From the NCBI RefSeq assembly GCF_000205165.1, contig NZ_GL883812.1, positions 1-64,000 of the forward strand: 64,000 bases of DNA. Reading direction: 5' to 3'. This DNA is from Paraprevotella xylaniphila YIT 11841. Lineage in GTDB: Bacteria > Bacteroidota > Bacteroidia > Bacteroidales > Bacteroidaceae. Positions within the stretch are counted from its first letter, which is position 1, and every line of letters starts with the position of its first letter. Below, one piece after another: positions 51,905 to 60,211 of the stretch. The notes beneath the pieces are model-generated. The model saw only the letters and a program-made list of their open reading frames with translations, had not been told where the DNA came from and did no database searches. A program made the position numbers and the translations under genes.

Positions 51905-52990
51905 ATGAAAAACTTTGAAAAATGGGATAAGGAATTTAGAAGTCAGAATCTTTTTGCTTTTAACTTCAATGAAAAAGCCTTGATATGGTTAAAAGTGCGA
52001 GCTGTTTGTAGAGGAAGCCAAATTCAGCAATTCCTTAAAAACACTGGTATTACATTGTATTCATCAAAAATGGCAGAGCAGAATGCGGAATTGTTTGAAA
52101 TTCTGGAAACTATGCCTAATGCAATGCAGCTGCTTGATTCGTTTTTGAATGAAAGAAACCATGAATGGTATAACGCAATGGGCGTAGATGAGGAATGTCT
52201 AAAAAATGATTTGTATAAAGTTCACCATTATGCTTGGGGAGGCGACCAAAATAATTCATTGGATAAGTATCTTGTAAGTAGGTATGTTAAAGTGATAAGC
52301 AATTACGATGATTTACTTAACAAACAAAATGAGATAGCCGATAATGCTTGGAATTATGTACAAACAAGTTGGTACAATAATTGGACTTCTTATCTAATTG
52401 AATCACTGTTCAAACGGCATAAAAACGTCATTTCAGCTGTGGGTGAAATTAAAAGTGTCGATTTCTTCTTGAATAATTATCCGATTGATTTGAAAGTTAC
52501 TTTTTTCCCAAATCAATACATGGAAGAAAAACTGAAAGTAAAACTTGGAAAAAGAGAACTTACTTGGTTGAAGCAGAGAGCAAAGGATGCAGGCATTTCT
52601 GTGGATAGAACACAAACTGATTCTCAACAACTTTATACCTTGTCTGAGAAGTTGTCAGAAATTGGCCGGAATGACATTCTTGAAGAATTAAGAAACAAGA
52701 GAAAAGAGGTTGTTTCCGATGCGCAATCCAATGTGTTGGAACTTATGACATGGCTGTATGCTAATCAAGGGGAGATGCGTTTTGGTGCTGAAAATAGATT
52801 GTTTCTAATTCTTGTTGATTCTACAGATATGAAGGACTCTTGGAAAATGAAACGGGCATTTGCGTTAATTGAACCTAAGGTAAAGGAATATCTTGATAAT
52901 TTTAACGAAGAGTCTTTGAAAGAAATAAATTTCAAGTTTAAAGGGAATCAGTACAAAAGTTTGTCGGATGTAATTTTTGTAGTAAAATAG
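51905..52990 (+). CDS. Probable type II restriction endonuclease
   Basis: 361 residues, no signal or membrane segment. Its best functional clue is VDFFLNNYPIDLKVTFFP: Asp186 and Asp195-x-Lys197 form a PD-(D/E)xK-like nuclease site. The rest is helical and charged, with no helicase or methylase motif. Placed 9 bases after a D12 methyltransferase and equally AT-rich, so an R-M partner is the natural reading; the exact family is not one I recognise. Confidence 0.7.
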   Translation: MKNFEKWDKEFRSQNLFAFNFNEKALIWLKVRAVCRGSQIQQFLKNTGITLYSSKMAEQNAELFEILETMPNAMQLLDSFLNERNHEWYNAMGVDEECLKNDLYKVHHYAWGGDQNNSLDKYLVSRYVKVISNYDDLLNKQNEIADNAWNYVQTSWYNNWTSYLIESLFKRHKNVISAVGEIKSVDFFLNNYPIDLKVTFFPNQYMEEKLKVKLGKRELTWLKQRAKDAGISVDRTQTDSQQLYTLSEKLSEIGRNDILEELRNKRKEVVSDAQSNVLELMTWLYANQGEMRFGAENRLFLILVDSTDMKDSWKMKRAFALIEPKVKEYLDNFNEESLKEINFKFKGNQYKSLSDVIFVVK

Positions 52991-53103
52991 GATTTTTTTT
53001 AGGTTAGCTTTGTGTGGTTGTGATTATTTCCATGAACTAATTGTTAACTTGCAATGTTCATAAAAGAATGCAGCCCACAGGCTTTTTTTAGGAGGGAAAG
53101 GAT

Positions 53104-53111
53104 TATCTTTG
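53104..53111 (+). promoter_or_regulatory. -7 promoter box for dnaB
   Basis: TATCTTTG then C, 20 bases before ATG 53132. It overlaps the longer reading frame from 53054, which argues against that start. Confidence 0.55.
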
Positions 53112-53131
53112 CACGCAAAACCAGACTTGAT

Positions 53132-54691
53132 ATGGCAGAAACGAGAAAGACAGGGCGGCGCACATCCGTGCGCGCCAAAGTGAACGTGCCGGAGGAGGAT
53201 GCCTACGGGCACGTGCAGCCGCAGGCTCTTGAATTCGAAGAGGCTGTGTTGGGTGCTTTGATGATAGAGCAGGATGCCTATTCGCAGGTGAGCGAGATAT
53301 TGCGTCCCGAGAGCTTTTACGACCACCGCCACCAGCTTATCTATGAGGCCATCCGCACGCTGAATCTCCAACAGAAGCCGGTGGACATCCTGACGGTGAC
53401 GGAACACCTGAACTCCATGGGCAAATTGGAGGAAGTGGGTGGTCCGTTCTATATCACGCAGTTGAGTGGAAAAGTGGCTTCTTCCGCCCATATCGAATAT
53501 CACGCCCGTATCATCGCGCAGAAATTCCTGGCGCGCGAACTGATTACCTTCACCAGTCTAGTGCAGACGAAGGCTTTCGACGCGACGGTGGACGTGGACG
53601 ACCTGATGCAGGAGGCCGAGGGAAAGCTTTTCGAAATCTCGCAGCAGAACATGAAGAAAGACTATACGCAAATCAATCCCGTGATTCGCGAGGCTTACGA
53701 CATGTTGCAGAAGGCGGCGGCGCGCAGCGACGGGTTGAGCGGGTTGAGCAGCGGTTTCGAGAAGTTGGACAAGATGACTTCCGGTTGGCAAAACTCCGAC
53801 TTAGTCATCATCGCGGCCCGTCCGGCCATGGGAAAGACGGCTTTCGTGCTTTCCATGGCCAAAAAGATGGCGGTGGACATGAAGATTCCCGTGGCTATGT
53901 TCTCGTTGGAAATGAGCAACGTGCAGTTGGTCAACCGTATGATTGTCAACGTGTGCGAGATTCCGGGAGAGAAATTGAAAAGCGGGCAGTTGGCGCCTTA
54001 CGAATGGTCGCAGTTGGATAATAAAATCACCCAACTGTATGATGCCCCGTTTTATGTGGACGACACGCCTTCGCTGTCCGTTTTCGAATTGCGTACGAAA
54101 GCCCGTCGCTTGGTGCGCGAGCATGGGGTCAAGATTATCCTGATAGACTACCTCCAACTGATGAATGCCAGCGGCATGTCGTTTGGCAGCCGTCAGGAAG
54201 AGGTCAGCACCATTTCGCGTTCGCTCAAGGGGCTGGCCAAGGAATTGAACATTCCGATCATTGCGCTGAGCCAGCTGAACCGTGGGGTGGAGAACCGTGA
54301 GGGAATCGACGGCAAGCGTCCGCAGTTGAGCGACTTGCGTGAGTCTGGTGCCATAGAGCAGGATGCGGATATGGTTTGTTTCATCCACCGCCCCGAATAT
54401 TATAAGATATATCAGGACGAGAAAGGGCACGACCTGCACGGTATGGCGGAAATCATCATCGCCAAGCACCGTAACGGTGCCGTGGGCGACGTGCTGCTGA
54501 AATTCCGTGGAGAATACGCCCGTTTCCAGGACCCGGAAGAAGATGCCTACGTGCCCATGCCGGGCGAGGCAGTGGCTTTTGGTACCGGGCGGGGGCCGGA
54601 TGTGCCTTTGCCTGCGGCCGACATGATGCCTCCGTCGGATGCGGCTTCTCCTTTCGGTGCGCCTTTGCCCGAGGGGCCTCTTCCTTTTTGA
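53132..54691 (+). CDS. dnaB: Replicative DNA helicase
   Basis: Hexameric helicase of the replication fork. 519 residues: N-terminal domain (about 28-130, PQALEFEEAVLGALMIEQDAY), linker, RecA-like core with Walker A ARPAMGKTAF and Walker B-like IILIDYLQLM, LSQLNRGVENR and LRESGAIEQDADMV motifs. The last 45 residues are a Pro/Gly/acidic tail, likely disordered. No intein is present. Confidence 0.97.
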   Translation: MAETRKTGRRTSVRAKVNVPEEDAYGHVQPQALEFEEAVLGALMIEQDAYSQVSEILRPESFYDHRHQLIYEAIRTLNLQQKPVDILTVTEHLNSMGKLEEVGGPFYITQLSGKVASSAHIEYHARIIAQKFLARELITFTSLVQTKAFDATVDVDDLMQEAEGKLFEISQQNMKKDYTQINPVIREAYDMLQKAAARSDGLSGLSSGFEKLDKMTSGWQNSDLVIIAARPAMGKTAFVLSMAKKMAVDMKIPVAMFSLEMSNVQLVNRMIVNVCEIPGEKLKSGQLAPYEWSQLDNKITQLYDAPFYVDDTPSLSVFELRTKARRLVREHGVKIILIDYLQLMNASGMSFGSRQEEVSTISRSLKGLAKELNIPIIALSQLNRGVENREGIDGKRPQLSDLRESGAIEQDADMVCFIHRPEYYKIYQDEKGHDLHGMAEIIIAKHRNGAVGDVLLKFRGEYARFQDPEEDAYVPMPGEAVAFGTGRGPDVPLPAADMMPPSDAASPFGAPLPEGPLPF

Positions 54692-54754
54692 GAGCGGTGG
54701 TTTCGGTGGTGGAATGAAACTCGTTGGCTTCTTGAGGCTTTGTCTGCATTCTTC

Positions 54755-54785
54755 TTGGCGGATTGCCTGAAAAAGTGTAATTTTG
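54755..54785 (+). promoter_or_regulatory. Promoter for pheT
   Basis: TTG at 54755-54757 and TAATTTTG at 54778-54785, 20 bases apart; 34 bases before the ATG. Confidence 0.6.
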
Positions 54786-54819
54786 CGCGTTATTTCGAAA
54801 TAAATTAAAATCTTAAGAT

Positions 54820-57327
54820 ATGAATATCTCTTATAATTGGCTGAAAGAGTATGTCGATTTTGATTTGACAGCTCAGGAAGTGGCCGATGCGTTGACGTCG
54901 GAAGGCCTGGAAGTGGGTTGCGTGGAAGAAGTGCAACCGGTGAAGGGCGGTTTGCAGGGACTGGTCGTCGGTGAGGTGCTGACTTGCGTGCCCCATCCCA
55001 ATTCAGACCACATGCACGTATGTACGGTGAACCTCGGCGAGGGGGAACCAGTACAGATTGTGTGCGGTGCGCCGAACGTGGCAGCCGGACAGAAGGTGGT
55101 GGTGGCTACGTTGGGTTGCAAATTGTATGACGGCGACGAATGTTTTACCATCAAGAAATCCAAGTTGCGCGGGGTGGAGAGCAATGGCATGATATGTGCG
55201 GAAGATGAGATTGGTATCGGTACGGACCACAACGGCATCATCGTGCTGCCCGGGACGGCTGTGCCCGGAATCCCGGCTGCGGAATACTATAACCTGAAGA
55301 GCGACTATCTTATCGAAGTGGACATCACTCCCAACCGTGCGGATGCCTGTTCGCATTACGGTGTGGCCCGCGACCTGTATGCCTGGTTGGTGCAGAACGG
55401 CCATAAGACGGCTTTGCATCGTCCGTCGTGCGACAGTTTCAAGGTGGACAGCCACGAGTTGGACATCGACATCGAAGTGCAAAACGCGGAGGCTTGCCCC
55501 CGTTATGCTGCCGTGACGCTCCGGAATTGCGAGGTGAAGGAAAGTCCGGAATGGTTACAGGACAAATTGCGCATCATCGGCTTGCGTCCGATTAACAATA
55601 TCGTGGATGTGACGAACTACATCATGTTTGCCTACGGGCAGCCTTTGCACTGTTTCGATGCCGACATGATCAAAGGGGGTAAAGTGGTGGTGAAGACCAT
55701 GCCCGATGGTACGCCTTTCGTGACGCTCGACGGCGAGGAACATAAGCTGAGCGACCGTGACCTGGCCATTTGCAACATGGAAGAGCCGATGTGCATTGCC
55801 GGTGTGTTCGGCGGAAAAGGGAGCGGAACGTATGAAACGACCCGTGACGTATTGTTGGAAAGTGCTTATTTCAATCCGACGTGGATTCGCAAGAGCGCAC
55901 GCCGTCATGGTTTGAGCACCGATGCTTCTTTCCGTTTCGAGCGTGGCATCGACCCGAATGGTGTGATTTATGCACTGAAACAGGCTGCCATGTTGTGCAA
56001 GGAACTGGCAGGCGGGGAAATCGCCATGGAGATTAAGGACGTATATCCCAACCCGTTGCCTGATTTCATCGTGGACTTGAATTATGAATACGCTTACGGC
56101 CTGATGGGAAAGAATATCGGGGCGGACACGGTGAAAAGCATCGTGACGAGCCTGGAGATGAAGATTCTGGAGGAAACGGCCGAGGGATTGAAGCTTCAGG
56201 TGCCGGCCTACCGTGTGGACGTGCAGCGCCCGTGCGACGTGGTGGAAGACATCTTGCGCGTGTACGGATATAATAATGTGGAGATTCCTTCATCTGTGAA
56301 ATCCACGCTGAATGTCAAAGGCGATGAAGACAAAAGCCATAAGTTGCAGAACCTCGTGGCAGAACAGTTGGTAGGTTGCGGTTTCAATGAAATCCTGAAC
56401 AATTCTTTGCAGCGTGCGGCCTATTATGACGGGTTGGAGAGTTATCCGGCTTCGCATTTGGTGAAGTTGATGAACCCGTTGAGTTCCGACCTGAACGCGA
56501 TGCGCCAGACGCTGCTGTTCGGCGGGTTGGAATGTGTGGCGCACAACGCCAACCGCAAGAATGCCGACCTGAAGTTCTTCGAGTTCGGGAATTGCTACTA
56601 TTTCCGCGAAGAGGACAAATGTCCCGACATCATTCCCGGCGTGAGCAGCAGCCGCGACCCGGAGGTCATCAAGCATGTGCTCGACGCTTATTCGGAAGAC
56701 TATCACCTCGGACTGTGGGTGACGGGCAAGCGGGTGAGCGGTTCGTGGGCGCATCCCGACGAAGACAGTTCCTTTTATGAACTGAAAGCTTACGTGCTGA
56801 ACATCCTGACCCGTTTGGGTGTGAATTTCGGTGCATTGGTTTTTGCGCCGAGCCGTAACGATATCTATTCAAAAGGTATCGAAATTCAAAACCGTGGCGG
56901 TAAGGTCTTGGCCATGTTGGGTATCGTGAGCCGGAAGATACGGAAGATGATGGATGTGGACGCGGAAGTCTATTATGCCGACCTCAACTGGAAACTTCTG
57001 ATGAAGGCCATCCGCAACAACAAGATCAGTTACACGGAAATCAGCAAGTTCCCCGCTGTGAGCCGCGATTTGGCTCTCTTGTTGGACAAGGGTGTGGAAT
57101 TTGCCGAAGTAGAAAAGGTGGCCTATTCCACAGAGAAGAAGCTGCTGAAGGAAGTGACGCTTTTTGATGTGTACGAAGGAAAGAACCTGGAAGCCGGGAA
57201 GAAGAGTTATGCCGTGAACTTCGTGCTGCAAGATGAGACGAAGACTTTGAACGACAAGCAAATCGACGCAATCATGAATAAGTTGATTGCAAACTTGCAG
57301 GCCAAGTTGGGTGCTAAATTGAGATAA
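54820..57327 (+). CDS. pheT: Phenylalanyl-tRNA synthetase beta subunit
   Basis: 835 residues, slightly longer than the usual 790-820. N-terminal MNISYNWLKEYVDFD, tRNA-binding OB domain (about 40-150), B3/B4 editing domain with LRPINNIVDVTNYIMF, B5 domain, catalytic-like core, and the C-terminal ferredoxin-fold anticodon-binding domain (YTEISKFPAVSRDLALLLD). Forms the alpha2-beta2 enzyme with PheS, not encoded in this window. Followed closely by a tiny membrane-protein gene and yebC. Confidence 0.97.
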   Translation: MNISYNWLKEYVDFDLTAQEVADALTSEGLEVGCVEEVQPVKGGLQGLVVGEVLTCVPHPNSDHMHVCTVNLGEGEPVQIVCGAPNVAAGQKVVVATLGCKLYDGDECFTIKKSKLRGVESNGMICAEDEIGIGTDHNGIIVLPGTAVPGIPAAEYYNLKSDYLIEVDITPNRADACSHYGVARDLYAWLVQNGHKTALHRPSCDSFKVDSHELDIDIEVQNAEACPRYAAVTLRNCEVKESPEWLQDKLRIIGLRPINNIVDVTNYIMFAYGQPLHCFDADMIKGGKVVVKTMPDGTPFVTLDGEEHKLSDRDLAICNMEEPMCIAGVFGGKGSGTYETTRDVLLESAYFNPTWIRKSARRHGLSTDASFRFERGIDPNGVIYALKQAAMLCKELAGGEIAMEIKDVYPNPLPDFIVDLNYEYAYGLMGKNIGADTVKSIVTSLEMKILEETAEGLKLQVPAYRVDVQRPCDVVEDILRVYGYNNVEIPSSVKSTLNVKGDEDKSHKLQNLVAEQLVGCGFNEILNNSLQRAAYYDGLESYPASHLVKLMNPLSSDLNAMRQTLLFGGLECVAHNANRKNADLKFFEFGNCYYFREEDKCPDIIPGVSSSRDPEVIKHVLDAYSEDYHLGLWVTGKRVSGSWAHPDEDSSFYELKAYVLNILTRLGVNFGALVFAPSRNDIYSKGIEIQNRGGKVLAMLGIVSRKIRKMMDVDAEVYYADLNWKLLMKAIRNNKISYTEISKFPAVSRDLALLLDKGVEFAEVEKVAYSTEKKLLKEVTLFDVYEGKNLEAGKKSYAVNFVLQDETKTLNDKQIDAIMNKLIANLQAKLGAKLR

Positions 57328-57335
57328 CCCGCGAT

Positions 57336-57494
57336 ATGAAAGGATTAGTCGTAGCCAAGGCCGTATATTATGTACTGGTGTTTTGTTGGTTGTTGCAGAT
57401 CACCCTTCAGGGGTACACGCGTGCGTTGATTGTCCCTACGGTGGTGCTTATCGTATATGGCCTGGTGCTCAACTATAAAATGAGAAAAAGATAA
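57336..57494 (+). CDS. Small membrane protein between pheT and yebC
   Basis: 52 residues starting MKGLVVAKAVYYVLVFCWLL and ending NYKMRKR. Two hydrophobic segments (about 5-22 and 30-46) joined by TLQGYTRA with a basic tail, so probably a two-span inner-membrane hairpin. It starts 8 bases after the pheT stop and ends 32 before yebC, fitting an operon. Function unknown. Confidence 0.6.
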   Translation: MKGLVVAKAVYYVLVFCWLLQITLQGYTRALIVPTVVLIVYGLVLNYKMRKR

Positions 57495-57526
57495 ATAGAA
57501 ATCATCATATTTAAAATTTTATTCCA

Positions 57527-58258
57527 ATGGGAAGAGCGTTTGAATATAGAAAGGCTGCAAAGCTGAAGAGATGGGGCCACATGGCCAAGACATTTACAAA
57601 ATTGGGTAAACAAATCGCCATAGCCGTAAAGGCCGGTGGGCCGGAACCCGAAAACAATCCTACGTTGCGTTCGATTATTGCGACTTGCAAGCGTGAGAAC
57701 ATGCCGAAGGATAACATCGAGCGTGCCATCAAGAACGCAATGGGAAAAGACCAGAGCGAATATAAGAACATGACTTACGAAGGATACGGTCCTCACGGTA
57801 TTGCTGTATTCGTGGATACTCTGACCGATAACCCGACACGTACGGTGGCGGATGTCCGTTCGGTGTTTAACAAGTTCTCAGGAACATTGGGTACGATGGG
57901 TTCCTTGGCTTACTTGTTCGACCATAAGTGTGTATTCACCTTCAAGAAACCGGCTACGGTGGACATGGATGAGTTGATACTCGACTTGATAGATTTCGGG
58001 GTGGAAGAGGATTACGACATGGACGAAGAGGAAGGTACGATTACGATTTACGGCGACCCGAAGAGTTACGGTGCTATCCAGAAGCACTTGGAAGAGCAGG
58101 GCTTCGAGGATGTCGGTGGTGAATTCACTTATATTCCGAATGATTTGAAGGAAGTGTCGGCCGAAGAGCGTGAAACGTTGAACAAGATGGTGGAAAAACT
58201 GGAAGAGTTCGACGACGTGCAGACGGTTTATACGAATATGAAGCCTGAAGAAGAATAA
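57527..58258 (+). CDS. YebC/PmpR-family regulatory protein
   Basis: 243 residues of the TACO1/YebC family: FEYRKAAKLKRWGHMAKTFTKLGKQI at the start (GRSKWANIKH in other bacteria is replaced by the Bacteroidetes variant), NMPKDNIERAI and VAVFVDTLTDNPTRT-like GIAVFVDTLTDN. YebC proteins act as transcription regulators in some bacteria and help ribosomes through proline stretches. Next gene starts 1 base after its stop. Confidence 0.92.
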   Translation: MGRAFEYRKAAKLKRWGHMAKTFTKLGKQIAIAVKAGGPEPENNPTLRSIIATCKRENMPKDNIERAIKNAMGKDQSEYKNMTYEGYGPHGIAVFVDTLTDNPTRTVADVRSVFNKFSGTLGTMGSLAYLFDHKCVFTFKKPATVDMDELILDLIDFGVEEDYDMDEEEGTITIYGDPKSYGAIQKHLEEQGFEDVGGEFTYIPNDLKEVSAEERETLNKMVEKLEEFDDVQTVYTNMKPEEE

Positions 58259-58259
58259 G

Positions 58260-58511
58260 ATGAAAACGGTTTATCAGACGGAGGGAACCTGTTGCAAGCA
58301 GATAGAACTGGAGGTTGACGGGGACGTGGTGAAGTCCGTACGTTTTTTGGGCGGTTGCCATGGTAACCTTCAGGGGATTGCCCGTTTGGTGGAAGGCATG
58401 CCGGTCGCAGATGTGGTAAGCCGTTTGAGCGGCATTCGTTGCGGCATGAAGCCAACTTCGTGTCCGGACCAACTAACGTTGGCTCTGCAGCAGGCTGTTT
58501 CCCGGTCTTGA
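58260..58511 (+). CDS. TSCPD-domain protein
   Basis: 83 residues. GTCCKQIELEVDGDVV, FLGGCHGNLQGIARLVEG and GMKPTSCPDQL are the conserved Cys motifs of the TSCPD domain (TIGR03905-like), also found at the end of some class II ribonucleotide reductases. Function uncertain; the four Cys suggest metal binding or redox. Starts one base after yebC. Confidence 0.85.
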   Translation: MKTVYQTEGTCCKQIELEVDGDVVKSVRFLGGCHGNLQGIARLVEGMPVADVVSRLSGIRCGMKPTSCPDQLTLALQQAVSRS

Positions 58512-58527
58512 TGGCATGATTATAAAG

Positions 58528-58581
58528 GACTCCTCCCCGTCCTTACCTCTATATAATATAAGGTAGGGACGGGGAGGAGTC
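58528..58581. terminator. Long GC-rich hairpin after the pheT-yebC run
   Basis: GACTCCTCCCCGTCC pairs with GGACGGGGAGGAGTC, extended by TTACC/GGTA, around an AT loop. No strong T-run, but it separates convergent genes. Confidence 0.6.
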
Positions 58582-58632
58582 GTCTGGTGACGGAAGTCGG
58601 GTGTTCAACCTGTCTTCCATCGTTTTTGGAGG

Positions 58633-59058
58633 TTAGCGGTCCGGGCTATAGTGGCTGTCATAATCTTCGGGGGTGAAACGTACCTGAAAGCGCACTTTTC
58701 CCGATGCTTTGGAATAATAGCAATAGGAAAAACTGATACCCTTCTCTTTGTAGGACTTCAAATCCACGGAGTTGACCACGTTTTTGCGCAAAAGATCCTT
58801 AAGCGATTCGCAGGCTTGAGTGTTCATCACCGTGTCGTTATCCAAAACTCCTTCCAAAGTATAATAATAATTTAGTGTACGCGAATGCTCGTCATACGTG
58901 AGGCTGTCCATAAGGGTGTACTGGTCCATTCTGCGGGGGCATTGCTTTTCCGTGTATTCCCGTGCTTCGCGGGCGCAACGTTCATCGAAACTTTCAAAGT
59001 GGCAGGCACAGACCCCCAACAGCGTACCCAGTAAAAGTGTGGTATTAATCTTTTTCAT
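58633..59058 (-). CDS. Small lipoprotein
   Basis: 141 residues starting MKKINTTLLLGTLLGVCAC; the last Cys (19) is the likely lipidation site. The mature part is charged and has five further Cys. No domain recognised; ends DYDSHYSPDR. Upstream in-frame codons to 59166 lack a signal peptide and overlap the divergent gene. Function unknown. Confidence 0.7.
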   Translation of the reverse strand: MKKINTTLLLGTLLGVCACHFESFDERCAREAREYTEKQCPRRMDQYTLMDSLTYDEHSRTLNYYYTLEGVLDNDTVMNTQACESLKDLLRKNVVNSVDLKSYKEKGISFSYCYYSKASGKVRFQVRFTPEDYDSHYSPDR

Positions 59059-59096
59059 ATCTGATGGTTTTACGTGCGAAATTAATTTATTCTTTG

Positions 59097-59104
59097 TAAT
59101 TTTG
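59097..59104 (+). promoter_or_regulatory. -7 promoter box for C_GCAxxG_C_C gene
   Basis: TAATTTTG then C, 22 bases before the ATG. Confidence 0.55.
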
Positions 59105-59126
59105 CAAATCAATCCATTGAAATGAT

Positions 59127-59594
59127 ATGAAAGACAAAGAAGAAAGGATAGCCCGTGCTGTGGCATATTTCAAAGAGGGGTATAATTGTTCGCAGTCCGT
59201 AGTGGCGGCTTTTGCGGACCTGTACGGCTTTACGCATGAACAGGCCTTGCATATATCTGCTTCGTTTGGCGGAGGGATAGGCCGCATGCGGCTCACCTGC
59301 GGGGCGGCTTGTGGCATGTTCCAGTTGGTGGGACTGGAAGTGGCAGCCATGGAAGGCAAAGACCGTGAGACGAAATCGCGGAATTATGCCATCGTGCAAG
59401 AGCTTGCCGCCAGGTTCAAAGCAGAAAACGGTTCCATAACCTGCGGGGAATTGTTGGGATTGAAACGGGATGCACCGGTAAGCAACCAGGCAGAAGCCCG
59501 TACGGCGGCTTATTATGCCAAGCGTCCTTGTCCGAAGATGGTAGAGTCGGCTGCCCGCATTTTTGCTGATTATTTGGACTCTATCGGTCGTTGA
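59127..59594 (+). CDS. C_GCAxxG_C_C family protein
   Basis: 155 residues. YNCSQSVVAAF, GGGIGRMRLTCGAACGMFQ, ITCGELLG and KRPCPKMV give the Cys pattern that names the family (C-GCAxxG-C-C). Family members are thought to bind metal or redox cofactors and often sit near electron-transfer genes; here it is alone. No signal peptide. Confidence 0.9.
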   Translation: MKDKEERIARAVAYFKEGYNCSQSVVAAFADLYGFTHEQALHISASFGGGIGRMRLTCGAACGMFQLVGLEVAAMEGKDRETKSRNYAIVQELAARFKAENGSITCGELLGLKRDAPVSNQAEARTAAYYAKRPCPKMVESAARIFADYLDSIGR

Positions 59595-59702
59595 TGTCAA
59601 TGTTTTGCCACATAATACACCTAAAAAGTCTTTTTTGCGTTAAAATAGCATATAAACCCACAACTATTTTAAGTTTTTTTATATGGCATACAAATAAAAT
59701 AC

Positions 59703-59710
59703 TACCTTTG
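59703..59710 (+). promoter_or_regulatory. -7 promoter box for winged-helix gene
   Basis: TACCTTTG then T, followed by about 60 bases of leader. Confidence 0.55.
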
Positions 59711-59774
59711 TACGTATTTATGAAAGAATATCCTTTGAGAGGATGAGATTATTAACTAAAAGTATTTGAGTATT

Positions 59775-59975
59775 ATGTTTGAAAATGCTGGTGAGGTGGC
59801 AGGCCTTGTATGGAATGCCTTGAATGAGAGTGCACCGTTGAGTGCAAAAGATCTGAAGAAAGCAGCAAAAGTGAAAACAGACAAAGAATTGTATCTTGCA
59901 CTGGGTTGGTTGCTTCGTGAAGATAAATTGGTTGTTGCAGGCACGGAAAAAGAACCCGTATTCTCTTTGAAGTAA
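59775..59975 (+). CDS. Small winged-helix protein (DUF2582-like)
   Basis: 66 residues, starting MFENAGEVAGLVWNALNE; the middle (LSAKDLKKAAKVKTDKELYLALGWLLRE) is a helix-turn-helix and DKLVV...EPVFSLK the wing. It matches the short winged-helix domain proteins common in Bacteroidetes. Start chosen at ATG; a TTG at 59766 is possible. Single gene with promoter and terminator, which suggests strong expression. DNA target unknown. Confidence 0.85.
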   Translation: MFENAGEVAGLVWNALNESAPLSAKDLKKAAKVKTDKELYLALGWLLREDKLVVAGTEKEPVFSLK

Positions 59976-60004
59976 TAAAGGGACTTTGATTGACAGACAA
60001 GAAA

Positions 60005-60072
60005 GCATGTCGTAAGCGCGGAATCTTTCGTTTTAGGCGGAGGAAATACCGCTTAAGACATGTTTCTTTTTT
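60005..60072 (+). terminator. Terminator after winged-helix gene
   Basis: CATGTCGTAAGCGCGG pairs with CCGCTTAAGACATG with small mismatches, followed by TTTCTTTTTTT. Confidence 0.75.
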
Positions 60073-60155
60073 TGTGGTTCTTTTGTTTTTTGACATTTTG
60101 GTATCTATATAGGATATTTAATCTTCTATTTCTTGCTTTTGTTGGCTTGTTTTTG

Positions 60156-60163
60156 TAGATTTG
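60156..60163 (+). promoter_or_regulatory. -7 promoter box for gdhA
   Basis: TAGATTTG then C, with TTG at 60133-60135 twenty bases upstream; 48 bases before the ATG. Confidence 0.6.
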
Positions 60164-60211
60164 CCCCAGTGTTAGTCAACATAATGTTAGATGTCCTTAA
60201 AATTGTAGGCT

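Noticed and set aside
59127-59166. Longer N-terminus for the minus-strand lipoprotein (to 59166)
   Set aside because: Would overlap the divergent C_GCAxxG_C_C gene and its promoter and would bury the signal peptide.
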